Origin: an uncultured Saprospiraceae bacterium
Lineage (GTDB): Bacteria; Bacteroidota; Bacteroidia; Chitinophagales; Saprospiraceae
Reading direction: 5' to 3'
Length of the DNA: 36,032 nucleotides
Assembly: GCA_937934275.1 (NCBI GenBank)
Contig: CALHAM010000096.1
Coordinates: 1 to 36,032, forward strand
Part shown: positions 1-8,609 of the stretch, piece after piece
How the letters are laid out: each line of letters opens with the position of its first letter
How positions within the stretch are numbered: the stretch's first letter is position 1
Position numbers and translations under genes: made by a program
Notes under the pieces: model-generated
What the model was told of the DNA's origin: nothing
What the model saw: the letters and a program-made list of their open reading frames with translations, nothing else
Databases searched by the model: none

Positions 1-2279
1 CTCATCGAATACGCCAATTGAATATTCACTATTCCCTCGAAAGGATTTGGGTATACGGCTACCTCTAAATGCTGAGTTACCTCTCGATTTATACTATTTG
101 TGGAAGGATATTCTTTTGCGCCGATGTCAGGAGCCATTCCAGAGTAATCGTAAAAGCCCGGTATTTTTAGGCCAGCATCTACCAGCGGGCTTTTGTGGTC
201 AAGATCGAAACCACCTATGTCTGTGCTGGTAAAAAGCGGGTCTTTTTGAATAGGATCCTGAATAAGGATATTGGAACTTCCTGAAATGGAGCGCAAAATG
301 CTCTGCAGGGCATCGACTGTATCAATGTCAGAACAAGTATACTGACCGTGAATGTGCTTAACTTTTACGATTGGCGCGCTAGCGTTGTAAGAAAAGTAGT
401 TTTCTTTTATTGAAGTTATCTGAAAATTTCCATTAACAGCCTTATTAGCCAAACTGAAGTAAAAGAACGGGTAGCTGATGCTGTGAGAATAAGCATTGTT
501 GATAAAAACCGCCTCCTGCCACTCTGCCTCCCAAGGGGTAAAAACGAAGCCTAAGGTATCTGTCGAATGAAACGTATTGTTGAAGAAGTAAAGGTTACCC
601 GGTGGGACACTGCTTGACTTGGGATTGGTCTTGATGCCTACCCCTTGCCCTTTGTAATTGCTGCTTATGGGAAAGCATCCGATAAAGTAGGGATCGTTTT
701 GTTCATTTCTTCGTCCTTGCATGCCGTGAATCACGTTCCGGTAGAAGTATCTGGGGCCAATGAAGGGCGGAGCCGCCGAAATACCGGCCATGGGCCTAAT
801 GATTTCATTATTCAGAACTCTCAAGTTTGACCATGGGCCATCGCATTCGATAGCGTCAAAATTGTCTATAAATGTATTGTTGTAAATGTCTATGTCTTCT
901 ATTAGCCCGTAGTTGACGAAACTTTCCACGCCGGAATTTAGGCCATCGAAAACGTTGTTCCGAATGACCACCGATCTTGCTCGCTCTAAAAAGATGGCTG
1001 AGGTTTCGACATTCCTCCCACGCGATGAAGAGACCGAACCAGAGTAAATACTCGATTTTTTTATCATGGCATGCGACCATTTGCCCACATCGTGTTTAAA
1101 GTGCGAATTTTGGATGGTGATGTTACTGCATTCTTCGGTGAAAGTAATATCGCTGTTGTTGTGTACAAATTGACAGCTGTCAAAATACACGTGATGTACA
1201 TTCCGCAAGTCAAAAACTATGGCAGAATAGGAGTCGAATTGGCTACCTGGGCTGTTTACAACGGGTTTGCCAAAGTATCGGAACTCAAGACCTTTGACTT
1301 TTAAAAAAGCCTTCCTATTTTTTCCATAAACGGTTAAGAACCTGAAAGACTTCGACACATTTACTGTGTGAAGATTGGGGTTTATCCCTGCTTGCGTTTT
1401 TATCCATATGGTGTTTTCGTTCCGAACAAAGCCATCGTACCCAAAATTCAGATCTCTCAAATTGTAGTTTTCAAATAGCGCATAAGCAGTTAATGCCGGA
1501 TACGGATAGAGGGCAGTATTTCCGAGGACACATATATTGGAATGGCCAGCACCGGAAGGCAATGGCGTTGAATACAGGTTGGGGTCATTCGCATTCTGAG
1601 CCCAAAATGTTGTGATGGTGGCGCCTCCCTCTATAATAGGGCTAGCTCCAGGAGCGGCCATCAGCAAAATAGGGGTATTTTCAGTGCAATTACTGTTGAT
1701 GGTGATTTGCAAATTATTCACCGCATAAATGCCATCGGTGAACACGATAGTCGTGCCGCAAGATACTTGACCAGACGAAAAAAGCACGGATAGATTGCCT
1801 GGGTTTTCTGGCGTATAATTTCCTGTGCCTGAGGGCGAAACCCATTTTACATTGCCTGAGGGCGAAAATTGGGGAGAACTTAGCGTCTTAGTCTCTGCAA
1901 CAGGGAGCTCTGTAGCATTTAAACCGTTAAAGACAGTTACTCTAACTTGGTAAGAGGTATTTTCCTCAAGTAGGAAGATACTGCCGCGAAATTGTGCAAT
2001 GTTGTTAATGGAAATTCTATCGGGATGGTAGGCCAAATACCAGTGGTTTTTCGATAGGTACTTGTATTCAACCCTGCAACTATCTGCGAGGCCGATGTTA
2101 GTAACTTTCACACCGATGGCATTGTAGGAGGGCGTGAGTTCAAGGGTCTGTGCCTCTACAATTGTTATTCTGCTCAGTACTGCGAGGGTATGCAGGAGCA
2201 AAAGCAATGCAATTTTTCTCAAGCTTTTGTTCTGAGCATCAGCCTGCACTGTGCAAGAGCGGGTTTGTTCAGGCAGCAT
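1..2279 (-). CDS. Secreted parallel beta-helix protein with T9SS tail (3' end cut by window edge)
   Basis: The reverse strand is open without a stop from about 2318 to the left edge, so the gene is partial at its C terminus. From the ATG at 2279 the protein has a basic stretch (KSLRK), a leucine-rich core and a likely cleavage near VEAQT, which is an export signal; an in-frame ATG at 2318 would add 13 residues. A fibronectin-like N-terminal part (about residues 45-130) precedes a long region with short phrases typical of right-handed beta-helix proteins (IRNNVFDGL, IYNNTFIDN, FINNAYSH, DPLFTSTDIGGFDL, SPLVDAG, PDIGA). The last visible residues, VAVYPNPFEGIVNIQL, are the start of a type A T9SS sorting domain. 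It is probably a surface-attached or secreted carbohydrate-binding or polysaccharide lyase-like protein, but no catalytic motif was identified. Base composition is AT-richer than the genes downstream. Confidence 0.8.
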   Translation of the reverse strand, partial: MLPEQTRSCTVQADAQNKSLRKIALLLLLHTLAVLSRITIVEAQTLELTPSYNAIGVKVTNIGLADSCRVEYKYLSKNHWYLAYHPDRISINNIAQFRGSIFLLEENTSYQVRVTVFNGLNATELPVAETKTLSSPQFSPSGNVKWVSPSGTGNYTPENPGNLSVLFSSGQVSCGTTIVFTDGIYAVNNLQITINSNCTENTPILLMAAPGASPIIEGGATITTFWAQNANDPNLYSTPLPSGAGHSNICVLGNTALYPYPALTAYALFENYNLRDLNFGYDGFVRNENTIWIKTQAGINPNLHTVNVSKSFRFLTVYGKNRKAFLKVKGLEFRYFGKPVVNSPGSQFDSYSAIVFDLRNVHHVYFDSCQFVHNNSDITFTEECSNITIQNSHFKHDVGKWSHAMIKKSSIYSGSVSSSRGRNVETSAIFLERARSVVIRNNVFDGLNSGVESFVNYGLIEDIDIYNNTFIDNFDAIECDGPWSNLRVLNNEIIRPMAGISAAPPFIGPRYFYRNVIHGMQGRRNEQNDPYFIGCFPISSNYKGQGVGIKTNPKSSSVPPGNLYFFNNTFHSTDTLGFVFTPWEAEWQEAVFINNAYSHSISYPFFYFSLANKAVNGNFQITSIKENYFSYNASAPIVKVKHIHGQYTCSDIDTVDALQSILRSISGSSNILIQDPIQKDPLFTSTDIGGFDLDHKSPLVDAGLKIPGFYDYSGMAPDIGAKEYPSTNSINREVTQHLEVAVYPNPFEGIVNIQLAYSM

Positions 2280-2788
2280 GTGCCCGTGCTGAAAATGAGT
2301 GAAAGTCGGTGGTCTCATGTTCAAGACAAAGGTTTCGATAAATAATTATTAGTTGCTTTTTTGTTCTGCCTGGGTAAATATACATTCGTCAATGACCTTT
2401 CACGGTCCTGTTGAATACTGCTTTAGCGCTGAGTGTTACAGGCGCCTTGTGCTAACACGCTAAGAGGATATCGTTCAGCACTCCGCTGCGCTTATGCCCT
2501 AAAGGCGGTTTGGGGCAGGCCTTTACCACAGGGTGCCCAGTTAGAGACAGCTGGGTTTGAGGCAACTGTTGCCTTCCTTCTACGGTATTGACGATGGTAT
2601 CTCTCGACACTAGAAAAAGCACTCTTCATGCGTGGCTTTCTGAAACCTTGATAGTGTGTAGCTCTTCTCTACTTTGCCTAATTCTGACATTTCCTCTAAA
2701 AAAAAGCCCTAAGCACGGTCGAAAGCTGGAATTTTGTAGCCTTAGAGTACACTCGCCTTTTTTACAAAAAAACGCACGTTATCCTGTG
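2280..2788. other. Divergent intergenic region and leader with hairpins
   Basis: About 500 bases lie between the divergent starts of the beta-helix gene and the metalloprotease. An open frame from a TTG at 2588 runs into the protease frame, but the encoded 67 residues look like translated leader and I do not treat them as protein. Visible structure: an inverted repeat GTGTTA/TAACAC (2433-2438 and 2453-2458), then two adjacent hairpins, CCCAG/CTGGG (2536-2540, 2551-2555) and AGGCAA/TTGCCT (2560-2565, 2569-2574). No exact TAnnTTTG box was found for either gene here; TATATTTA (2375-2382, minus) and a shortened TACTTTG near 2670 are the closest. Confidence 0.45.
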
Positions 2789-5700
2789 ATGATGCAAAGA
2801 ATTGCCTTTTTGGCCTGTCTTTTCGGGCTGATGAACACTCTGAGTGCGCAGCCGGCGCTGAATTTCTGGAAAGCAATTCCGGAGAGCGCCGTGGCATTGC
2901 CTGAGCAGGCGCGCCGCACGGTGGAGCCGACGCGCTACCAGACCTACCAATTGAATTACCCTGCTCTTGTGGAGGCCTTGCGCCAAGCGCCGATGGAGTT
3001 CACGGAGGCGGCGCATCAGCGACCGCTTTTGGTGCAAATACCGACAGCGGAGGGGGTGCTGCGCACTTTTCGCATATGGGAGTCACCTATTATGGCGCCG
3101 GAGCTGACGGAGCGCTATCCAGAGATTCGCACTTATGCCGGCGAGGCGGTAGACAATCCGGGAGTACGTGTTCGTTTGGGTGTGGGCTACCAGGGCTTCC
3201 ACGCCTTTGTGCGCGATGAGGCAGGGCACATTCAGTCCGTACGCACGTATGCCGATGGCCAACGCGAGTATTACGTGGTGTATCACCAGCGCGATTTGCC
3301 TACCGAGCCGTTGTTGATGGGAGGCATTCCGTGTGGAGTGGCTGATGATGAGCATAGTGCTGAGGAATGGGAGCGCATCTTAGAAAGAGGTCAGCGCGGC
3401 GTTCAGCAGCGCTCCAACCAGCCGGCTTCGGTCAAGACCTATCGCGCGGCCATAGCGGCTAAGGGAGAGTACTCCCAGTTTCACGGAGGCACGAAGGCTT
3501 CTGTACTGGCGGCTATTAATACAGCGCTCAACTATATTGTCAACATACAGGAGCCGGATTTTGGGGTGCGCTTGGTGCTCATTCCGAACAACGACGCGAT
3601 TATCTTTCTTGACCCGGCTACTGACCCTTACTCGGGGGAAACGGTAGGCGATTGGATGAGCCAAAACCCGGGGGCCATCAATCCGATCATTGGCATTGAT
3701 GCCTACGATATTGGACACGTTTTTGCGCGCTACATTACAGGCAACCAAGCCGGCGTGGCTGGTGGGCGGGCTTGTAGCAATTTTGGCAAAGCGCGCGGTG
3801 CTTCCTCGGCTGCAAATACTAATACGGAATACTTTTATCGCGTTGCTGCCCACGAAATAGGCCATCAGCTGAGTGCCAGCCATACGTGGTCAAATTGTCC
3901 GGGAGCAGAGCAGCAGCTGGCGCAATCCACGGCCTTCGAGCCGGGAAGTGGCAGCACCATCATGTCGTATGCTGGCGCTTGTGGTGGCAGCAACGTGCAG
4001 GGCGATGCCGACTCGTATTTTCACTTGGCTTCGATCATTCAAGTGCGCAATTTCGTCACGCAAGACGAAGGAGCCACCTGCGGTGGTGAGGTGGATGTTA
4101 ACAATCGCCGTCCTACGGTATCGGTCATCAGCCCACGTAATGTGGTTATCCCCATTCAAACGCCCTTCCGATTAATGGCGCAAGGCGATGACCCCGACGG
4201 CGATGCCCTTCGCTATAATTGGGAGCAGTTCGACACTGGCCCGAGCACGCCTTTGGGCAGCCCAATGGGTACGGCGCCGATGTTTCGTTCGTTCCCGCCC
4301 ACGACAAATACTACTCGTTTCTTACCGCGCTTGCAGGTGGTGGCCAATAACGCGAACTCCGTTACGGAAGTTATCCCGACCTACAGCCGCAACTTCACTT
4401 TCCGCGTCAGTGTGCGCGACAACAAAGGCGCCCAGGCGTGGGACGAAATTCGCTTTTCGGCCAGTGAAGCAGGCGGACCTTTTCGGGTTGACTACCCCAA
4501 CGCCAATGGTCTCGTTTGGCGGCAAGGAGAAGACCAGGTAATTTTGTGGGATGTCGCTAATACCGATCGAGCGCCGTTCAATTGCCAATTCGTCAACATC
4601 CGCATGAGTACGGATGGTGGGCTGAGTTTCCCTATCATGCTGGCGAGTAGGGTGCCTAACAAAGGCCGTCACTGCATTCGCGTGCCCAACATTACCAGCA
4701 CACAGGTGCGCATTATGGTAGAGGCAGCCGACAACCTTTTCTTCGACATATCGAATGCTAATTTGCGCATCGAAGCGCCCAGCCAGCCCGGCTTTAGCCT
4801 CTGTGCCCCCACGGTGTTCGACACCGTATGCTTGCCCGCCGCACACAGCAGTAGCATCAGCACGCAAGCCATCGGCGGCTTCAACGAGCCTCTTACGTTG
4901 AGTGCTCTCAACTTGCCTGCCGGCGCCACGGCCACTTTTACTCCCAATCCGGTCATGCCCGGCCAAGATGCCGTCATGCAAATCGCCTTTCCGACCAACC
5001 AGCCCGAGGGCACTTTCGAGATAACCATACAAGCCCAAGCCGGCACTCAGACAGCGACGTTCAACAAATCTGTAGCCGTTTTCTTCAACGATTTTTCCGG
5101 CCTAGCCCTCCAACTGCCTCCTAACGGCGCCGACGGCCAAAACCGAGCGCCTTCTCTGCGCTGGAAAGGCTCGCCCAATGCCAACACCTACGAAATACAG
5201 CTGGCTACTAACCCCTCTTTCGAGCCGTCAACCGTCGTCCTTACTCAAGACGGCATTGTCGTGGACACTTTTCAGGTGCCGTTATTGCTCGAAAAGGGCG
5301 CCGTTTACTACTGGCGCATGCGCCCCATCAACGAGTGTGGCCGCGGTGAATGGGTAGGCCCCTTTGCTTTCGCCACCTTAGTAGATGTGTGCGCCAAATT
5401 TGAGGCTTTCGACTTGCCGAAAAACATTCCAACCACCATCAGCACCATCGAATCTAAAATCAATGTGCAGGCTAACGCCACCCTCAGCGACGTCAATGTG
5501 AGCAAAATTCGCGGCAATCACCAGTTTTTCCGAGATTTAGAGATGTCGCTTATCAGCCCTCAAGGCACGAAGGTATTGCTCTTCCGACAGCGCTGCGGCG
5601 GCATCAATGTACCCTTCACGTTTGGCTTCGACGACTCCAGCCCTTTGGCCTTTGCTTGCCCGCCGGGCAATATCGGAGCCATCTACCGACCAGAGGGCAT

Positions 5701-6424
5701 GCTCAATGCCTTCAACGGCCAGTCTGCGCTCGGCACTTGGACGCTCGAGGTGAAAGACAACTTTGTTAGCTCGGGCGGCACGCTGTCAGAGTTTGAAATC
5801 GAGCTTTGCTCCGGCAGTTCCCTTACACCGCCGATATTGGTCAACAAACTGCCCCTCATTCTGGATGCTGGTACGAATGCTCCCGTAACGGAAAACTTGC
5901 TCAAGACGGAGGATGCTAACAACAACAGCGATCAGGTTCGCTACACCCTCATGGGCCTACCGCAACACGGCCACTTGGAGCTGTACTGGACAGGCAAGAT
6001 GGAGGTAGGCGCTCAGTTTACGCAGACGCAAATTAACGAAGGTGCTCTGCGCTATTTCCACTACGGGGCCAACGACTTACCCGATCAGTTTTGCTTTACG
6101 GTTACCGATGGCGAGGGCGGCCTCATCTACGATTGCCTGCCTATCCAGATACGCCCGCTCAGCACGCGCAACCTGCCCGCCCTGGAATTTGCGCTGATGC
6201 CCAACCCGGCCACCGACGAGGTGCGTTTATTCTTTAGTGAGCCGCTCCGCTCCGATACGCGCGTGCGCCTGTTCGACGCCTCAGGTCGTGTGGTCCGCTA
6301 CCGTGTCTGGAGCGCTGGCCAATATTGGCTAACCTTATCGGTTAGCGACTTGCCCAGTGGCCTGTACACGTTAAGCGTCGAAAACGCCGAAGGCGTCGGT
6401 GTTCGCAAAGTATCCGTCCGGTAA
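2789..6424 (+). CDS. Secreted zinc metalloprotease (reprolysin/metzincin type) with P-domain and T9SS type A tail
   Basis: The predicted product is a 1211-residue exported protease carried to the surface by T9SS. The start is the ATG at 2789 (or 2792), immediately before the signal peptide MMQRIAFLACLFGLMNTLSA; an upstream TTG gives an implausible extension. Order of parts: propeptide (to about 210), catalytic domain (about 215-435) with zinc motif HEIGHQLSASH at 355-365 and a Met-turn IMSYAG at 391-396, Ig/PKD-like domain (about 440-555), beta-sandwich domain (about 565-660), FnIII-like domain (about 770-860), proprotein-convertase P-domain (about 880-1008, with RDLEMSLISPQGT), cadherin-like repeat (about 1010-1120), and a T9SS sorting domain starting at MPNPATDEV and ending LPSGLYTL...RKVSVR. 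The Gly of the HExxHxxGxxH consensus is Ser here. Likely a degradative or adhesive secreted protease; substrate unknown. Confidence 0.88.
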   Translation: MMQRIAFLACLFGLMNTLSAQPALNFWKAIPESAVALPEQARRTVEPTRYQTYQLNYPALVEALRQAPMEFTEAAHQRPLLVQIPTAEGVLRTFRIWESPIMAPELTERYPEIRTYAGEAVDNPGVRVRLGVGYQGFHAFVRDEAGHIQSVRTYADGQREYYVVYHQRDLPTEPLLMGGIPCGVADDEHSAEEWERILERGQRGVQQRSNQPASVKTYRAAIAAKGEYSQFHGGTKASVLAAINTALNYIVNIQEPDFGVRLVLIPNNDAIIFLDPATDPYSGETVGDWMSQNPGAINPIIGIDAYDIGHVFARYITGNQAGVAGGRACSNFGKARGASSAANTNTEYFYRVAAHEIGHQLSASHTWSNCPGAEQQLAQSTAFEPGSGSTIMSYAGACGGSNVQGDADSYFHLASIIQVRNFVTQDEGATCGGEVDVNNRRPTVSVISPRNVVIPIQTPFRLMAQGDDPDGDALRYNWEQFDTGPSTPLGSPMGTAPMFRSFPPTTNTTRFLPRLQVVANNANSVTEVIPTYSRNFTFRVSVRDNKGAQAWDEIRFSASEAGGPFRVDYPNANGLVWRQGEDQVILWDVANTDRAPFNCQFVNIRMSTDGGLSFPIMLASRVPNKGRHCIRVPNITSTQVRIMVEAADNLFFDISNANLRIEAPSQPGFSLCAPTVFDTVCLPAAHSSSISTQAIGGFNEPLTLSALNLPAGATATFTPNPVMPGQDAVMQIAFPTNQPEGTFEITIQAQAGTQTATFNKSVAVFFNDFSGLALQLPPNGADGQNRAPSLRWKGSPNANTYEIQLATNPSFEPSTVVLTQDGIVVDTFQVPLLLEKGAVYYWRMRPINECGRGEWVGPFAFATLVDVCAKFEAFDLPKNIPTTISTIESKINVQANATLSDVNVSKIRGNHQFFRDLEMSLISPQGTKVLLFRQRCGGINVPFTFGFDDSSPLAFACPPGNIGAIYRPEGMLNAFNGQSALGTWTLEVKDNFVSSGGTLSEFEIELCSGSSLTPPILVNKLPLILDAGTNAPVTENLLKTEDANNNSDQVRYTLMGLPQHGHLELYWTGKMEVGAQFTQTQINEGALRYFHYGANDLPDQFCFTVTDGEGGLIYDCLPIQIRPLSTRNLPALEFALMPNPATDEVRLFFSEPLRSDTRVRLFDASGRVVRYRVWSAGQYWLTLSVSDLPSGLYTLSVENAEGVGVRKVSVR

Positions 6425-6486
6425 GGTAGTCAAATCAAAAGAATGCGCCTGACGTGCCCACAGCGCGCGGATTTTTCCGAAATTCA

Positions 6487-6502
6487 CCGCTGAAAACGGC
6501 GG
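6487..6502 (+). terminator. Weak hairpin downstream of the protease gene
   Basis: CCGCTG and CGGCGG pair around an AAAA loop (one G-T pair), followed by ACTTTGTT. It sits 63 bases after the protease stop. The stem is short and the T-run broken, so it is only a possible terminator. Confidence 0.3.
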
Positions 6503-6618
6503 ACTTTGTTCGGGAAAGTCTGCGCGTCTTTTTGGTGTAGTTGGGAAAAATACGGCTCTTTTAGCCCTAAAAGGGCTGTGCGGGGAAGCCCTTTCTGCTC
6601 ACCCAATACGAACGGCTC

Positions 6619-7893
6619 ATGCGGGAAGCTTTTCTCCACTTCTTATGGCGTTGGCGGCGCTTTGACGCGCAAGACCTACGGACCACGGACGGGCAGCCGC
6701 TGGAGGTGGTGCACCCGGGCGAGCCGAATGCCCACGCTGGTCCGGATTTTTTTAACGCTCGTATTCGCATTGGCGACACTCTCTGGGCCGGCAACGTAGA
6801 GATGCATGTGCGCGCCTCCGAATGGCTGGCTCATAAGCACCACACCGACCGCGCTTACGACAACGTCGTGCTGCACGTCGTGCTTGAGGAAGACACCTCC
6901 GTCTATCGCCCCGATGGCAAACCTTTGCCTTGCCTAGCCCTGCGGTCGCGCATTCCGGCAGGTTTGTTGGAGCAATACCATCGCCTCATGCATGCCCGGG
7001 ATTGGGTGCCCTGTGCCCAGCGCTTGGGCGAGGTGCCGGCCATCGTCAAGGTGAACTGGCTCGACCGCTTGCTGGTGGAGCGATTGCAAGAAAAGGCCGA
7101 AGGCGTAGCTCGGCGCGTGGAGGCCGCCAACGGTCATTGGGAAGAGGCCTTCTACCAACAACTCGCCTACAGCTTCGGGCTAAAAATCAACGCTGAAACT
7201 TTCGAGGCTTTAGCCCGCATCACACCGATCCGCTTGTTGGCTCGGCACGGCGATAACCGCCTCCAGCAGGAGGCCTTGCTTTTCGGGCAGGCTGGTTTGC
7301 TGGAAGAGGCTTCCGACGACAAGGACGAGTACGTGCAAGCGCTGATGCGAGAATACCAATTTCTGCGGCACAAATACCAACTGCAGCCTTTGGCTGCTCG
7401 GCAGTGGAAGTTTTTTCGGCTCCGCCCTCCAAGCTTTCCTACCGTACGCATCGCCCAATTGGCCGCCCTACTGCACCGAAGGCCGCGGCTGTTTAACGCT
7501 GTACTGACGGCTTCCGCATCGGGAGGCATCGAGACGCTCTTCGACGCAGAGGTTAGCCCTTATTGGCAAACCCATTACCGATTTGGCAAGGTCTCCCCTA
7601 AGGGCAGGAAAATGCTGAGTCGCAGCTTCGTACATTTGCTGCTCATCAACACGGTGGCACCCTTTCTTTTTTATTTCGGCCGAGCAAGGGCTATAGTTGC
7701 TCATCAAGACCAGGCCTTGCGCTTGTTGGATACGCTGCCGCCCGAAAGCAATGTTGTTCTAAAAAATTGGACTGCTTTAGGGTTTAAGCCGCAAAATGCG
7801 GCGCAGGCACAAGCCCTACTTCACCTCAAAACGCGCTATTGTCAAGCGCGACGTTGTTTAGAATGCGCCATTGGCGCTGCGCTTTTACGCTGA
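6619..7893 (+). CDS. DUF2851 family protein
   Basis: A 424-residue cytosolic-looking protein with no signal peptide or membrane segment. The N-terminal MREAFLHFLW, the block VHPGEPNAHAGPDF (about 31-44), the phrase WAGNVEMHVRASEW, and the C-terminal cysteines in the RYCQARRCLEC segment are the pattern I know from DUF2851, a family widespread in Bacteroidota and without an assigned function. The combination of an E-x-H-like core and conserved acidic residues has a nuclease-like look, but that is speculation. The start is the ATG at 6619 because the family normally begins a few residues before the FLHFxW motif. A small hairpin (AGCCCT/AGGGCT, 6563-6577) lies in its leader. The next gene begins 6 bases after its stop, so the two are probably one transcript. 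Confidence 0.8.
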   Translation: MREAFLHFLWRWRRFDAQDLRTTDGQPLEVVHPGEPNAHAGPDFFNARIRIGDTLWAGNVEMHVRASEWLAHKHHTDRAYDNVVLHVVLEEDTSVYRPDGKPLPCLALRSRIPAGLLEQYHRLMHARDWVPCAQRLGEVPAIVKVNWLDRLLVERLQEKAEGVARRVEAANGHWEEAFYQQLAYSFGLKINAETFEALARITPIRLLARHGDNRLQQEALLFGQAGLLEEASDDKDEYVQALMREYQFLRHKYQLQPLAARQWKFFRLRPPSFPTVRIAQLAALLHRRPRLFNAVLTASASGGIETLFDAEVSPYWQTHYRFGKVSPKGRKMLSRSFVHLLLINTVAPFLFYFGRARAIVAHQDQALRLLDTLPPESNVVLKNWTALGFKPQNAAQAQALLHLKTRYCQARRCLECAIGAALLR

Positions 7894-7899
7894 GACTTT

Positions 7900-8571
7900 A
7901 TGTGGCTTTCGTTAGCTCGCTTTTTTTCGATAATAGGGCACCCGTTGTTGGTGCTCACCTACGCCTTTTTGGTGCTTCTAATGGCTGCGCCATACGAATT
8001 TGGCGTGCCCTCGCTTTTCCACCCGAAGGCGCTTATCCTGTTGTTGTACGTTTTTTCGACAACAGTACTTATTCCCGGCGTGGGCATTGTGCTGCTGAAG
8101 CCGCTGGGTTTTATCAGCAATTTGGAGTCGCCTGATCGACTGGAGCGCATTGGGCCATATATCATCGCTGGCGTGTTCTATTTGTGGCTATATCAGAACT
8201 TGAAATCGGGGGTTCAGGTGCCACCGTTGTTTCGCGCTTGCGTGTTAGGGGCGGCCACAGCGCTGTTTGGTGCATTCTTCGTCAATATTTTCACCAAGGT
8301 AAGCGCACATGCGACGGGCATGGGCGGCTGGGTAGGCATGCTGCTGGTGTTGGGGTTGCAGTGGCCTCATCGCCCTGTGGCTTTGCAATGGAGTGGCCTT
8401 TGGCTTCAGGTCAGCCCCGTGTTGTTGTTAGCGAAGGGAATTTTGCTGGCTGGTGCCGTGGGTTGGGCGCGCTTGGCGCTAGGCGTACACACTCCCCGGC
8501 AAGTGTGGTACGGCTACGCCATTGGCTTTACCAGCGCGCTTTTGGCCTGGTGGGCAGCAGGGGGTAAGTAA
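7900..8571 (+). CDS. PAP2-like integral membrane protein
   Basis: A 223-residue, very hydrophobic protein with about six predicted membrane segments. Two regions resemble the PAP2 phosphatase signature: KVSAHATGMGG (about 132-142) in place of the PSGH motif, and ARLALGVHTPRQVWYGYAIG (about 189-208) in place of SRxxxxxHxxxD. The His of the third motif is kept but its Asp partner is Gln, and no KxxxxxxRP motif is seen. I recognise this as the diverged PAP2-like group common in Bacteroidota; lipid phosphatase activity is uncertain. It begins 6 bases after the DUF2851 stop and converges on the thiolase gene, whose end lies 38 bases downstream. Confidence 0.72.
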   Translation: MWLSLARFFSIIGHPLLVLTYAFLVLLMAAPYEFGVPSLFHPKALILLLYVFSTTVLIPGVGIVLLKPLGFISNLESPDRLERIGPYIIAGVFYLWLYQNLKSGVQVPPLFRACVLGAATALFGAFFVNIFTKVSAHATGMGGWVGMLLVLGLQWPHRPVALQWSGLWLQVSPVLLLAKGILLAGAVGWARLALGVHTPRQVWYGYAIGFTSALLAWWAAGGK

Positions 8572-8572
8572 T

Positions 8573-8596
8573 GCACCGAAGAGGCTACTGCGGTGC
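8573..8596. terminator. Short inverted repeat between convergent genes
   Basis: GCACCG (8573-8578) and CGGTGC (8591-8596) form a perfect 6-bp stem with a 12-base loop in the 38-base gap between the PAP2-like gene and the thiolase. There is no T-run on either strand, so a terminator role is only suggested by position. Confidence 0.3.
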
Positions 8597-8609
8597 TCCG
8601 AAGAGCCGT

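Noticed and set aside
2588-2788. An upstream extension of the metalloprotease from a TTG.
   Set aside because: The extension precedes a complete signal peptide starting at 2789 and has no homology-like content.
4322-5038. A 238-codon minus-strand open frame over the metalloprotease.
   Set aside because: The plus strand encodes recognisable domains throughout this stretch, and the minus product shows none.
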